Positions 1 to 5,738 of a stretch of DNA of 7,970 bases are shown one piece after another (the stretch's first letter is position 1; each line of letters opens with the position of its first letter). Under the pieces are notes generated by a model. The model was given only the letters and a program-made list of their open reading frames with translations, was not told where the DNA came from and searched no databases. Both the position numbers and the translations under genes were made by a program. The DNA is from Tenericutes bacterium HGW-Tenericutes-5 (GTDB lineage: Bacteria > Bacillota_I > Bacilli_A > Izemoplasmatales > Hujiaoplasmataceae), in the NCBI GenBank assembly GCA_002839125.1, contig PGXI01000066.1, positions 1 through 7,970 of the forward strand, given 5' to 3'.

Positions 1-11
1 ATTGAATTTCT

Positions 12-347
12 TCAATTGCTAACAAAGCCTACAAAAAAAAGATTATCAACTCGAGCTACCAGAGCATCTAAAGAACGGAGAATTGATACTAAGAAAAAAC
101 GATCGGAAACTAAGAGAATGCGAGGAAGAATTGTTTGATAATCACTTATATATTCATCTTCTAAGGTTATGGTAATTTGTGATCTCGAACCTATTGTTGT
201 ATTTACCAAAGATGTTTGCAACCCGGCAATTAATGCTCCTATAAATACTTGAACGCTAACTCCAACTGCAATTCCTAAGATAATCACCAGAGTTTGTCTT
301 TTAGATGCAAGAAGGAATCTCTTAGCTATTTGAAAAGCTAATTTCAT
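12..347 (-). CDS. FtsX/LolE-type ABC transporter permease, N-terminal part only (early stop; possible pseudogene)
   Basis: The N-terminus resembles MacB/FtsX/LolE-type ABC permeases: a basic start (KLAFQIAKRFL), one strong membrane helix at about residues 19-42 (ILGIAVGVSVQVFIGALI), then the start of an extracytoplasmic domain (TIGSRSQITITLEDE). Family members are usually near 380-400 residues with four helices and pair with an ATPase to move lipids, lipoproteins or peptides, or to signal mechanically. Here the frame stops at TGA (14-12) after 111 codons, so three helices are missing. Shifting by one base at the T8 run (40-33) also meets a stop at once, so a single indel there does not restore it. 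The start at 347 is firm: AGGAGGA lies 6 nt upstream, and ATG overlaps the TGA of the upstream B12 gene by 4 bp, which suggests translational coupling. It is either a decayed gene or a truncated product; the left edge of the window prevents a decision. Confidence 0.6.
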   Translation of the reverse strand: MKLAFQIAKRFLLASKRQTLVIILGIAVGVSVQVFIGALIAGLQTSLVNTTIGSRSQITITLEDEYISDYQTILPRILLVSDRFFLVSILRSLDALVARVDNLFFVGFVSN

Positions 348-979
348 AACAATTCCTCCTTAAACTTCACAATATCTTCGTAAGTTTGTACAACAAAATC
401 ATAACTTACCTGTGATAAAGTATGGGAATTATTAGCGGCCTGACCACCGATAATAATCTTTAAGTTTGAATCGACATCTCTTAATTTCTCAGTTAATTTC
501 TTAGTCGCCACAATATTGTAATAATTTGTGATGCTCAATGCCAAAAAGTCAGGTTTTAAAATACTAATTGCGGAAACAACCTGTTCATTTGGAGTATTAG
601 CCCCAATATATTTAGCGTCAAAACCTTCTAAGATTAAATAATTGGTAGCGATAATCGCTCCGATTTCATGATACTCTAACTGAGGACATGCTACTAAGAC
701 TGTTTTGTTAATCTTTGTCTTTTTTTGCTTAATTAAATATGGATACGAACTCTCCAAAATTGTTCTAATAATTGATGTTCTTGCATGTTCTTTCCAAATA
801 CAAATTTCTTCAACATTAGAATCACATTCATATTCAGCCAAAGCCGGAATGACATAGTTCTCATAGACATCTCTGACAGTAGCTCCCTCTTCAAAGAGTT
901 CCATAATAAAGATGACACATTCATCTTTTTTCTCATGGTTTAAAAGTTCAATGAACTCTTTGTAATTTTTCTCTTTCAT
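344..979 (-). CDS. Stand-alone cobalamin (B12)-binding protein, CarH/MtbC-like sensor without DNA-binding domain
   Basis: A 211-residue soluble protein. Residues about 5-85 look like the helical cap domain found beside B12-binding domains (methionine synthase-type, CarH-type), including the IWKEH signature with W62, E64 and H65. Residues about 92-205 look like the Rossmann-type B12 domain: beta strand TVLVACP, then E102-x-H104-x-x-G107, a variant of the DxHxxG motif whose His is the lower axial cobalt ligand, then ALSIT (S149) and IIIGG (G178-G179), which in the family line the nucleotide tail. There is no MerR-type helix-turn-helix and no catalytic module, so it resembles corrinoid proteins or B12-dependent light/redox sensors that act through a partner; this function is inference. 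An ATG at 1039 would add 20 residues, but AGGAGGA at 992-986 sits 6 nt before the ATG at 979, and the promoter -10 lies inside the longer version, so 979 is the start. It is cotranscribed with the permease fragment downstream. Confidence 0.82.
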   Translation of the reverse strand: MKEKNYKEFIELLNHEKKDECVIFIMELFEEGATVRDVYENYVIPALAEYECDSNVEEICIWKEHARTSIIRTILESSYPYLIKQKKTKINKTVLVACPQLEYHEIGAIIATNYLILEGFDAKYIGANTPNEQVVSAISILKPDFLALSITNYYNIVATKKLTEKLRDVDSNLKIIIGGQAANNSHTLSQVSYDFVVQTYEDIVKFKEELL

Positions 980-985
980 AAACAT

Positions 986-992
986 TCCTCCT
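986..992 (-). promoter_or_regulatory. Ribosome binding site that fixes the B12-protein start
   Basis: AGGAGGA on the minus strand, 6 nt before the ATG at 979. It touches the alternative ATG at 985 and lies inside the frame that opens at 1039, so it excludes both as starts. Confidence 0.8.
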
Positions 993-1000
993 AAATAATC

Positions 1001-1031
1001 ATTATACCGCAATTTTTTTAAAAAAAGGCAA
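1001..1031 (-). promoter_or_regulatory. Promoter of the B12-protein/permease operon
   Basis: A perfect TATAAT -10 lies at 1006-1001 on the minus strand. The best -35 is TTGCCT at 1031-1026, spaced 19 nt, which is longer than ideal. There is no extended TGn. The predicted transcript starts near 995, giving a leader of only about 16 nt. The -35 overlaps a 10-bp palindrome at 1028-1037. Confidence 0.55.
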
Positions 1032-1037
1032 ATTTGC
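1028..1037. repeat. 10-bp perfect palindrome between divergent promoters (operator candidate)
   Basis: GCAAATTTGC is a perfect dyad lying on the -35 of the leftward promoter and 25 bp before the -35 of the aspartyl-tRNA synthetase promoter. It is flanked on both sides by A/T runs. Its position suits a repressor site, but a 10-bp palindrome in AT-rich DNA can arise by chance. Confidence 0.3.
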
Positions 1038-1061
1038 ATAAAAAAATTTATTTAACAATAA

Positions 1062-1090
1062 TTGAATATGTAATGTTATTATGCTATAAT
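1062..1090 (+). promoter_or_regulatory. Promoter of the aspartyl-tRNA synthetase gene
   Basis: TTGAAT (1062-1067), 17-nt spacer, perfect TATAAT (1085-1090) with an extended TGC (1082-1084). The predicted start of transcription is near 1097, leaving a leader of about 31 nt, too short for a T-box. Confidence 0.75.
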
Positions 1091-1127
1091 CTATAGAAGT
1101 AATTTAATGAAGAATAAAGAGGTTATT

Positions 1128-2447
1128 ATGGGCAAAATAATGTTTAAAGACTTAGAAAAATACTATAATCAAGAAATCGAAATTCAAGGATTTGTCGATA
1201 AAATCCGTGATTTACAATATGTTCAATTTGTTATTTTAAGAGACTCTTCAAGCAAAGTTCAAATGACAGTTGAAAAAAATGAAGAAAACAAAGAGTTGAA
1301 TGAAATCATCTCTTCTTTAACTAAGGAAAGCACCATTCTTGCTAAAGGGGTAATATACCAACAAGAAAAGGTTAAACTCAGAGGCATGGAATTTATTCCT
1401 AACCATATTGAAATCACTTCCAAAAGCGAAGAAGAGTTACCAATTGACATTTTAGACTATACTAATAAATCTAATCAAGAATTACGTTTAGACAATCGTT
1501 TCTTAGATTTAAGATTAGATAAAAATTATTTAATCTTCAAAGGCCAAACTCTAGCTGAAATGGCAATGAGAGAATATTGGATTAAAAATAATTTTATTGA
1601 AATTCACTCACCTAAAATCTTAGGTACAGCCTCTGAATCAGGAGCCGAAGTATTCTCAATGGATTATTTTGGAAGAAAAGTTTTTCTTGCTCAATCACCA
1701 CAATTCTACAAACAAATGGCTATGGCAGCTGGGTTTAATAATGTATTTGAAATCGGGCCGGTATTTAGAGCGGAAAACTCACATACTGCCTACCACGCTA
1801 CTGAATTTACTTCAGTTGATATCGAAATGTCTTGGATTAAGTCATATCATGAAGTTATGGATGCTGAAGAAGCTAAACTTAAGGAAGTTATGAAAAGACT
1901 TCATAAAGATTTAAATGAAGAGTATAAAGAAATGTTTAAAAAGGATATTGAAATTCCTACTTACGATTTTCCAAGAATTCCTTTTTATGAAGCAAAGAAA
2001 ATAATCCAAGAGAACTACAAATATATCGGCGAAAAAGAACATGACTTTGATCGTAAAGAAGAAGAATTAATAGGTCTTTACGCTAAGAAAAAGTTGAACT
2101 CTGATTTTGTTTTTATCATTGATTATCCTTTTGCCGCTAGACCTTTCTATCATATGTTAGATCCATTAACTAAATTAACCTATAGTTTTGACTTGCTCTA
2201 TCGTGGTATTGAAATAACAACTGGTGCTCAAAGAGAACATCGTATTGATATATTGAAGCAACAAGCAATTGAAAAAGATATGAGTCTTGAACCAATTGAC
2301 TTTTATCTTAACTTCTTTAGATACGGTATGCCACCTCACGGAGGCTATGGTTTTGGTTTAACAAGATTCTTAATGAGATTGTTTGAAGTTGAATCAATTA
2401 GAGACGTTACTTTCCTTTATCGAGGACCGAATCGCGTAAATCCATAA
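1128..2447 (+). CDS. aspS: Aspartyl-tRNA synthetase, short archaeal-type (possibly non-discriminating Asp/Asn)
   Basis: A class II synthetase that attaches aspartate to tRNA(Asp) in the cytoplasm. Numbered from the ATG at 1128 (439 aa): an OB-fold anticodon-binding domain at about 10-100, a hinge with LDNRFLDLR (from 121), the aspartate-pocket motif QSPQFYKQ (189-196) that separates AspRS from AsnRS, motif 2 with FRAE (213-216), the substrate loop GAQREHR (366-372), and motif 3 ending in GLTR with R413. Bacterial AspRS is near 590 aa with a GAD insertion; this protein lacks it and matches the archaeal-type AspS2 seen in some Firmicutes, many of which also charge tRNA(Asn). The position that is Trp in discriminating and His in non-discriminating archaeal enzymes appears to be Asp24 here, so specificity cannot be read off. 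Motif 3 has Thr412 where Asp or Glu is usual. Start: AGAGG (1118-1122) is 5 nt before 1128; the in-frame ATG at 1107 has no good site. It is a single-gene unit ended by a terminator. Confidence 0.85.
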   Translation: MGKIMFKDLEKYYNQEIEIQGFVDKIRDLQYVQFVILRDSSSKVQMTVEKNEENKELNEIISSLTKESTILAKGVIYQQEKVKLRGMEFIPNHIEITSKSEEELPIDILDYTNKSNQELRLDNRFLDLRLDKNYLIFKGQTLAEMAMREYWIKNNFIEIHSPKILGTASESGAEVFSMDYFGRKVFLAQSPQFYKQMAMAAGFNNVFEIGPVFRAENSHTAYHATEFTSVDIEMSWIKSYHEVMDAEEAKLKEVMKRLHKDLNEEYKEMFKKDIEIPTYDFPRIPFYEAKKIIQENYKYIGEKEHDFDRKEEELIGLYAKKKLNSDFVFIIDYPFAARPFYHMLDPLTKLTYSFDLLYRGIEITTGAQREHRIDILKQQAIEKDMSLEPIDFYLNFFRYGMPPHGGYGFGLTRFLMRLFEVESIRDVTFLYRGPNRVNP

Positions 2448-2453
2448 TAAATG

Positions 2454-2484
2454 AAACTAAGCGTTAAACTGCTTAGTTTTTTTT
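2454..2484 (+). terminator. Rho-independent terminator after the aspartyl-tRNA synthetase gene
   Basis: Nine perfect pairs (AAACTAAGC 2454-2462 with GCTTAGTTT 2471-2479), an 8-nt loop, and a run of eight T (2477-2484). It lies 6 bp after the TAA and separates the synthetase from the gal operon. Confidence 0.88.
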
Positions 2485-2502
2485 CTAAAAATATGATAAA
2501 AT
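2473..2502 (+). promoter_or_regulatory. Candidate promoter of the rlu-galE-galT operon
   Basis: An extended -10, TGA plus TAAAAT (2494-2502), with only a weak -35 (TTAGTT, 2473-2478, 18-nt spacer) that falls inside the preceding terminator stem and T-run. The predicted transcript starts near 2509, just before the candidate start codons. No CcpA-type catabolite site is seen in the 60 bp before the gene. Confidence 0.45.
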
Positions 2503-2526
2503 AAATAAGTGATTATGGAAAATAAA

Positions 2527-3231
2527 ATGAATGATTTAAATGTAATTTATGAAGACAATCATATAATCGTAGTAGAAAAACCGGCTGGGGTATTATCTCA
2601 AGCTGGTTCTTTGGATTTGCCTGATTTGTTGACCATAATTAAAAACTACATCAAAGTAAAATATCAAAAGCCAGGAAATGTTTTTTTAGGCTTAGTTCAT
2701 CGTTTAGACACAAATGTGGGCGGTGTTATGGTTTATGCCAAAACCTCCAAAGCTGCTTCAAGATTAAGCAAAGAAATTAGAACTCATAATTTCAATAAGA
2801 ATTATCTAGCAATCGTTGAAGGCAATATTGATGTAGGTAAAACCGAAACATTAACTGATTATCTAGCCAAAGATGAAGAAACTAAAACTGCATATTTTAC
2901 CGATGATTTAGACGGTAAAATTAGCACTTTGACTTATAAATCTCTAGCAAACAAATCAGTAGATAACAATAATTACACCCTGTTAAAAATCGAACTTGAA
3001 ACTGGAAGGTTTCATCAAATAAGAGCTCAATTATCCAAACACTTATTCCCGATAATTAACGATTCAAAATATGGTAAAAAACAAATCGATTTTAATTTAG
3101 GTCTTTTTGCTTACAACATTAATTTTAAACATCCAACCTTAGACAAAGCAATGAATTTTACTATAGTCCCTAAAGACTATCCATTTAACATGTTTCAAAC
3201 TGAATTAGACCTTTTGGAGGAAAATCTATGA
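2527..3231 (+). CDS. RluA/RluD-family pseudouridine synthase, without S4 domain
   Basis: Converts specific uridines in rRNA or tRNA to pseudouridine. Numbered from the ATG at 2527 (234 aa), it opens with the typical NVIYEDNHIIVVEKPAGVLSQ strand (from 5), has the catalytic motif LVHRLD with D61 followed by TNVGGVMV, and ends the fold with ETGRFHQIR, the family's uracil-binding motif. The usual GD before the late KYG motif is ND here (INDSKYG). There is no N-terminal S4 RNA-binding domain, as in RluA-like members; the exact target base cannot be told. Start choice: family alignment and GGAA (2517-2520) favour 2527, but in-frame ATG at 2515 and GTG at 2509 are possible and would add 4 or 6 residues. 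The stop overlaps the galE start by 4 bp (ATGA), so this is the first gene of the gal operon and probably translationally coupled to galE. Confidence 0.85.
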   Translation: MNDLNVIYEDNHIIVVEKPAGVLSQAGSLDLPDLLTIIKNYIKVKYQKPGNVFLGLVHRLDTNVGGVMVYAKTSKAASRLSKEIRTHNFNKNYLAIVEGNIDVGKTETLTDYLAKDEETKTAYFTDDLDGKISTLTYKSLANKSVDNNNYTLLKIELETGRFHQIRAQLSKHLFPIINDSKYGKKQIDFNLGLFAYNINFKHPTLDKAMNFTIVPKDYPFNMFQTELDLLEENL

Positions 3232-4220
3232 AATTATTAGTTCTTGGTGGTGCTGGTTATATCGGTAGTCACTTTGTGAAAGAAGCACTTAAAAATAATC
3301 ATGAAGTAATTGTAATTGATAATTTATCAACCGGCCATATTGAATCATTACCAAAAGAAGTTAAGTTCTATCAAGGCGATATTCGCGACGAAAGATTTCT
3401 TGATGAAGTTTTTCTTCAAGAAAGAATTGATGCTTGCGTCCATTTTTGTGCATATAGCTTAGTTGGTGAATCGATGAAAGATCCCCTTAAGTATTTTGAC
3501 AATAATGTTATCGGTGCTATTAGATTAGTTCAGGCGATGGTAAAACATGCGGTTAAATACATCGTTTTCTCATCTACTGCCGCTGTGTATGGAAGCCATG
3601 AAGAAATGCCAATAACTGAAAATTTTACCACTGAACCCACTAATCCTTACGGCGAAAGTAAACTTTTTATGGAGAAAATCTTCAAATGGTCAGATGAAGC
3701 ATATGGAATAAAATATGTTAGTCTTAGGTATTTTAATGTTGCTGGAGCCGACTCTGAAGGAACAATTGGAGAAGATCATTCACCAGAAACTCATCTAATT
3801 CCAATAATCTTACAAGTACCACTTAAAAAAAGAGATAAACTAACGATATTTGGTGATGATTACAATACATTTGATGGCACCTGCATTAGAGACTATATTC
3901 ATGTTTTAGATTTAGCTGACGCTCATCTTAAAGCTCTAGATTATTTAAAAAGGGAAAATAATTCTAACATCTTTAATCTCGGCAGCGAATCTGGTTACTC
4001 TAATAAGCAAATCCTTAGTAATGCTAGGAAGATAACAGAAAGTCCAATTCCATCTGAAATCGGACCGAGAAGACCTGGAGATCCCGATAAACTTATCGCT
4101 AGTAATCAAAAAGCAAAGAAAGTCTTAAACTGGGAAGTCAAAAGGGATATTGAAGATATTTTAAAATCCGCTTGGAATTTTCATAAAAACCACCCAAATG
4201 GCTATAGGGGGGATAAATAA
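3228..4220 (+). CDS. galE: UDP-glucose 4-epimerase
   Basis: Interconverts UDP-galactose and UDP-glucose using bound NAD, in the Leloir pathway and in supply of galactosyl units for surface glycans. The 330-residue length is typical. An extended SDR fold is visible: nucleotide-binding GGAGYIG (7-13), D31 in VIDNLSTGH for the adenosine ribose, the GDIRD strand (50-54), FSSTAAVYG with T117 as the catalytic hydroxyl residue, and Y141-x-x-x-K145 in the NPYGESK motif. Further family stretches are LRYFNVAGAD and RDYIHVLDLADAH, and the late RRPGDPDKL. The start is clear: GGAGG (3216-3220) lies 7 nt before the ATG, inside the end of the upstream gene. It overlaps that gene by 4 bp and galT by 1 bp, so the three are one transcript. 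Related epimerases that also act on N-acetylated sugars cannot be excluded, but pairing with galT supports this call. Confidence 0.94.
   Translation: MKLLVLGGAGYIGSHFVKEALKNNHEVIVIDNLSTGHIESLPKEVKFYQGDIRDERFLDEVFLQERIDACVHFCAYSLVGESMKDPLKYFDNNVIGAIRLVQAMVKHAVKYIVFSSTAAVYGSHEEMPITENFTTEPTNPYGESKLFMEKIFKWSDEAYGIKYVSLRYFNVAGADSEGTIGEDHSPETHLIPIILQVPLKKRDKLTIFGDDYNTFDGTCIRDYIHVLDLADAHLKALDYLKRENNSNIFNLGSESGYSNKQILSNARKITESPIPSEIGPRRPGDPDKLIASNQKAKKVLNWEVKRDIEDILKSAWNFHKNHPNGYRGDK
4206..4213 (+). promoter_or_regulatory. galT ribosome binding site with a six-G run
   Basis: AGGGGGGA ends 6 nt before the galT ATG (4220), in place of the AGGAGG form used elsewhere in the window. The run lies in the last codons of galE (Tyr-Arg-Gly-Asp-Lys). 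G6 is rare in such AT-rich DNA. Confidence 0.6.
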
Positions 4221-5689
4221 TGATCAATAAATATATCAATCAGTTAATAAAATATGGAATTAACAATCATTTTCTTGAAGAAGATGACATTTACTATGCA
4301 GTAAATAGAATTTTAAAACTTTTAGATATTAATTCTTTTCAATCTATAGAAGTAGAAGAAGAATTAGACATAACTAAAATAATCAATCCGATTATTGATT
4401 ACGCTATCGCTAATAACTGTCTTAAATCATCAGGTCTTGCAAGTAAAGACGCCTTTGAAGCTCAAGTGATTGATTGCTTATTACCAAGGCCAAGCGAAAT
4501 GAATCGAATCTTTTATAAACACTATAAAACTGGTCCTTTAACCGCAACCAATTGGTTTCATGATTTTTCAATCAAAACTAATTACATTAAGACTGAAAGA
4601 ATTAAGCAAAACATTAATTACAAGTATGTGGGAAAATACGCTCCTCTTGATATAACAATTAATTTATCAAAACCAGAAAAAGATCCCCTTGATATAAAGT
4701 TGGATAAAAATAATTCAACCGAATACCCATTATGTCCTTTGTGTATCGAGAATGTAGGCGTTTATCAAACTCCATCTCTAGCCCCGAGAACAAATCATCG
4801 TGTGGTTAATCTTTCGCTTAATCATGAAAAAGACAAATGGGGTATGCAATATTCTCCATACGCTTATTTCAATGAACATTTAATTGTTTTAAGAAAAGAT
4901 CATTCACCAATGTATGTGAACCAAAAGACTTTTCAAGAATTGATTGATTTTATCAATAAGTTCCCACATTATTTAATCGGTTCAAACGCTGGTTTACCGA
5001 TTGTTGGCGGTTCAATATTAAGTCATCATCATTTTCAAGGCGGAAGATATGACTTTCCAATTGAAAAAGCCCAAGTTTTACAAAAAATCAAAAGAAAGAG
5101 AATGACAATCGAAATTCTTGATTGGCCATTAGCAGCTATTAGAATTATTGGAAGTAACGAAAACAGCATTCTTGATATGGCTAATAGCATTTTTGAATAT
5201 TGGCAAAAATACGAAAATCAAGACATAAAAATATTGGCCAAAACCGATGAAGAGCACAATACTGTAACACCAATAGTAAAACTCGATGGCGCAAATTATA
5301 ATTTCTATATGATTTTTAGAAACAATCTAACAAGTAAAGAACTACCATTAGGAATCTTTCATCCTAATCCATCGAGATTTCATATCAAGAAAGAAAACAT
5401 CGGGTTAATTGAAGCGATGGGTATGGCAATTTTACCAGGCAGATTACTTCAAGAATTAGAGATGATTAAAGAAGTTTTACTTAACCAAAAAAATATTTTG
5501 GATTATCCGGATTTAGACAAACATCAAGAATGGATTTATTATCTGAAATCTCAACCGCTTGAAGATTTAGATGATTTATTAAAGAAAGAAATCGGAAGAA
5601 TTTTTGAAGCGGTGTTAGAAGACTGTAATGTCTTCAAATATGGCACTAAACAAGACTTTATCAATTTTGTAAATAAAGCAATTTATTAA
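4220..5689 (+). CDS. galT: Galactose-1-phosphate uridylyltransferase, class II (Firmicutes type)
   Basis: Transfers UMP from UDP-glucose to galactose-1-phosphate, giving UDP-galactose, which GalE recycles, and glucose-1-phosphate for glycolysis. At 489 residues it fits the long class II family of Firmicutes rather than the roughly 350-residue class I. Visible signatures: DFSIKTNYI (115-123), CPLC (172-175) in a YPLCPLCIENVG context, the conserved PRTNHRVVNLSLNHEKDKWG stretch (189-208), YSPYAYFNEHLIVL (211-224), and the catalytic histidine cluster SHHHFQGG (H269-H271). The late IFHPNPSRFHIKKENIGLIEAMG region is also typical. No galactokinase gene lies in the window, so the galactose-1-phosphate must come from a kinase encoded elsewhere or from phosphorolysis of galactosides. 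The ATG overlaps the galE TAA by one base. No terminator with a T-run follows. Confidence 0.95.
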   Translation: MINKYINQLIKYGINNHFLEEDDIYYAVNRILKLLDINSFQSIEVEEELDITKIINPIIDYAIANNCLKSSGLASKDAFEAQVIDCLLPRPSEMNRIFYKHYKTGPLTATNWFHDFSIKTNYIKTERIKQNINYKYVGKYAPLDITINLSKPEKDPLDIKLDKNNSTEYPLCPLCIENVGVYQTPSLAPRTNHRVVNLSLNHEKDKWGMQYSPYAYFNEHLIVLRKDHSPMYVNQKTFQELIDFINKFPHYLIGSNAGLPIVGGSILSHHHFQGGRYDFPIEKAQVLQKIKRKRMTIEILDWPLAAIRIIGSNENSILDMANSIFEYWQKYENQDIKILAKTDEEHNTVTPIVKLDGANYNFYMIFRNNLTSKELPLGIFHPNPSRFHIKKENIGLIEAMGMAILPGRLLQELEMIKEVLLNQKNILDYPDLDKHQEWIYYLKSQPLEDLDDLLKKEIGRIFEAVLEDCNVFKYGTKQDFINFVNKAIY

Positions 5690-5710
5690 ATTAAATTCTT
5701 ATGTTATAAT
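5682..5710 (+). promoter_or_regulatory. Promoter of the prolyl-tRNA synthetase gene
   Basis: Perfect TATAAT (5705-5710) with extended TGT (5702-5704). The -35 is weak (TTTATT, 5682-5687, 17-nt spacer) and overlaps the galT stop codon. Predicted transcription start near 5717, leader about 19 nt. Confidence 0.6.
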
Positions 5711-5721
5711 TTATAAGAATT
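5694..5721. repeat. 9-bp inverted repeat around the proS -10 element
   Basis: AATTCTTAT (5694-5702) and ATAAGAATT (5713-5721) are perfect inverted copies with a 10-bp centre that contains the whole TATAAT. The placement would let a dimeric regulator cover the -10. As RNA it could be a weak galT-terminating hairpin, but no T-run follows and the stem has only one G-C pair. Confidence 0.55.
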
Positions 5722-5738
5722 AGAGGTGAATTAATTTG
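5722..5738 (+). promoter_or_regulatory. proS ribosome binding site and TTG start
   Basis: AGAGGTGA (5722-5729) matches the anti-Shine-Dalgarno well and sits 6 nt before TTG (5736-5738). It decides for this non-ATG start, the only clear one in the window. Confidence 0.75.

Noticed and set aside
1..16. Short inverted repeat ATTGAA-TTTC-TTCAAT at the left edge
   Set aside because: It is inside the permease region, only six pairs, and expected by chance in AT-rich DNA.
733..936. Open frame of 67 codons on the minus strand inside the B12-protein gene
   Set aside because: It overlaps a gene with clear domain motifs in another frame, has no ribosome site of its own and no recognisable protein features.
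980..1000. Cobalamin riboswitch before the B12-binding protein gene
   Set aside because: The leader is about 16 nt and consists almost wholly of the ribosome site; a cobalamin riboswitch needs about 200 nt.
1091..1127. T-box or other riboswitch before the aspartyl-tRNA synthetase gene
   Set aside because: The predicted leader is about 31 nt, far too short, and holds no T-box consensus or antiterminator.
1259..1450. Open frame antisense to the aspartyl-tRNA synthetase gene
   Set aside because: It is a shadow of a well-supported gene, low in complexity and without ribosome site or promoter.
1669..1893. Open frame of 74 codons in another plus-strand frame inside the aspartyl-tRNA synthetase gene
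   Set aside because: It lies over the motif 2 region of the real gene, which is intact, and has no initiation signals.
5694..5721. The proS-upstream dyad as a canonical terminator of galT
   Set aside because: The stem has a single G-C pair and is followed by AGAGG, not by a T-run.
5711..5735. T-box leader before proS
   Set aside because: Only about 19 nt separate the predicted transcription start from the TTG.
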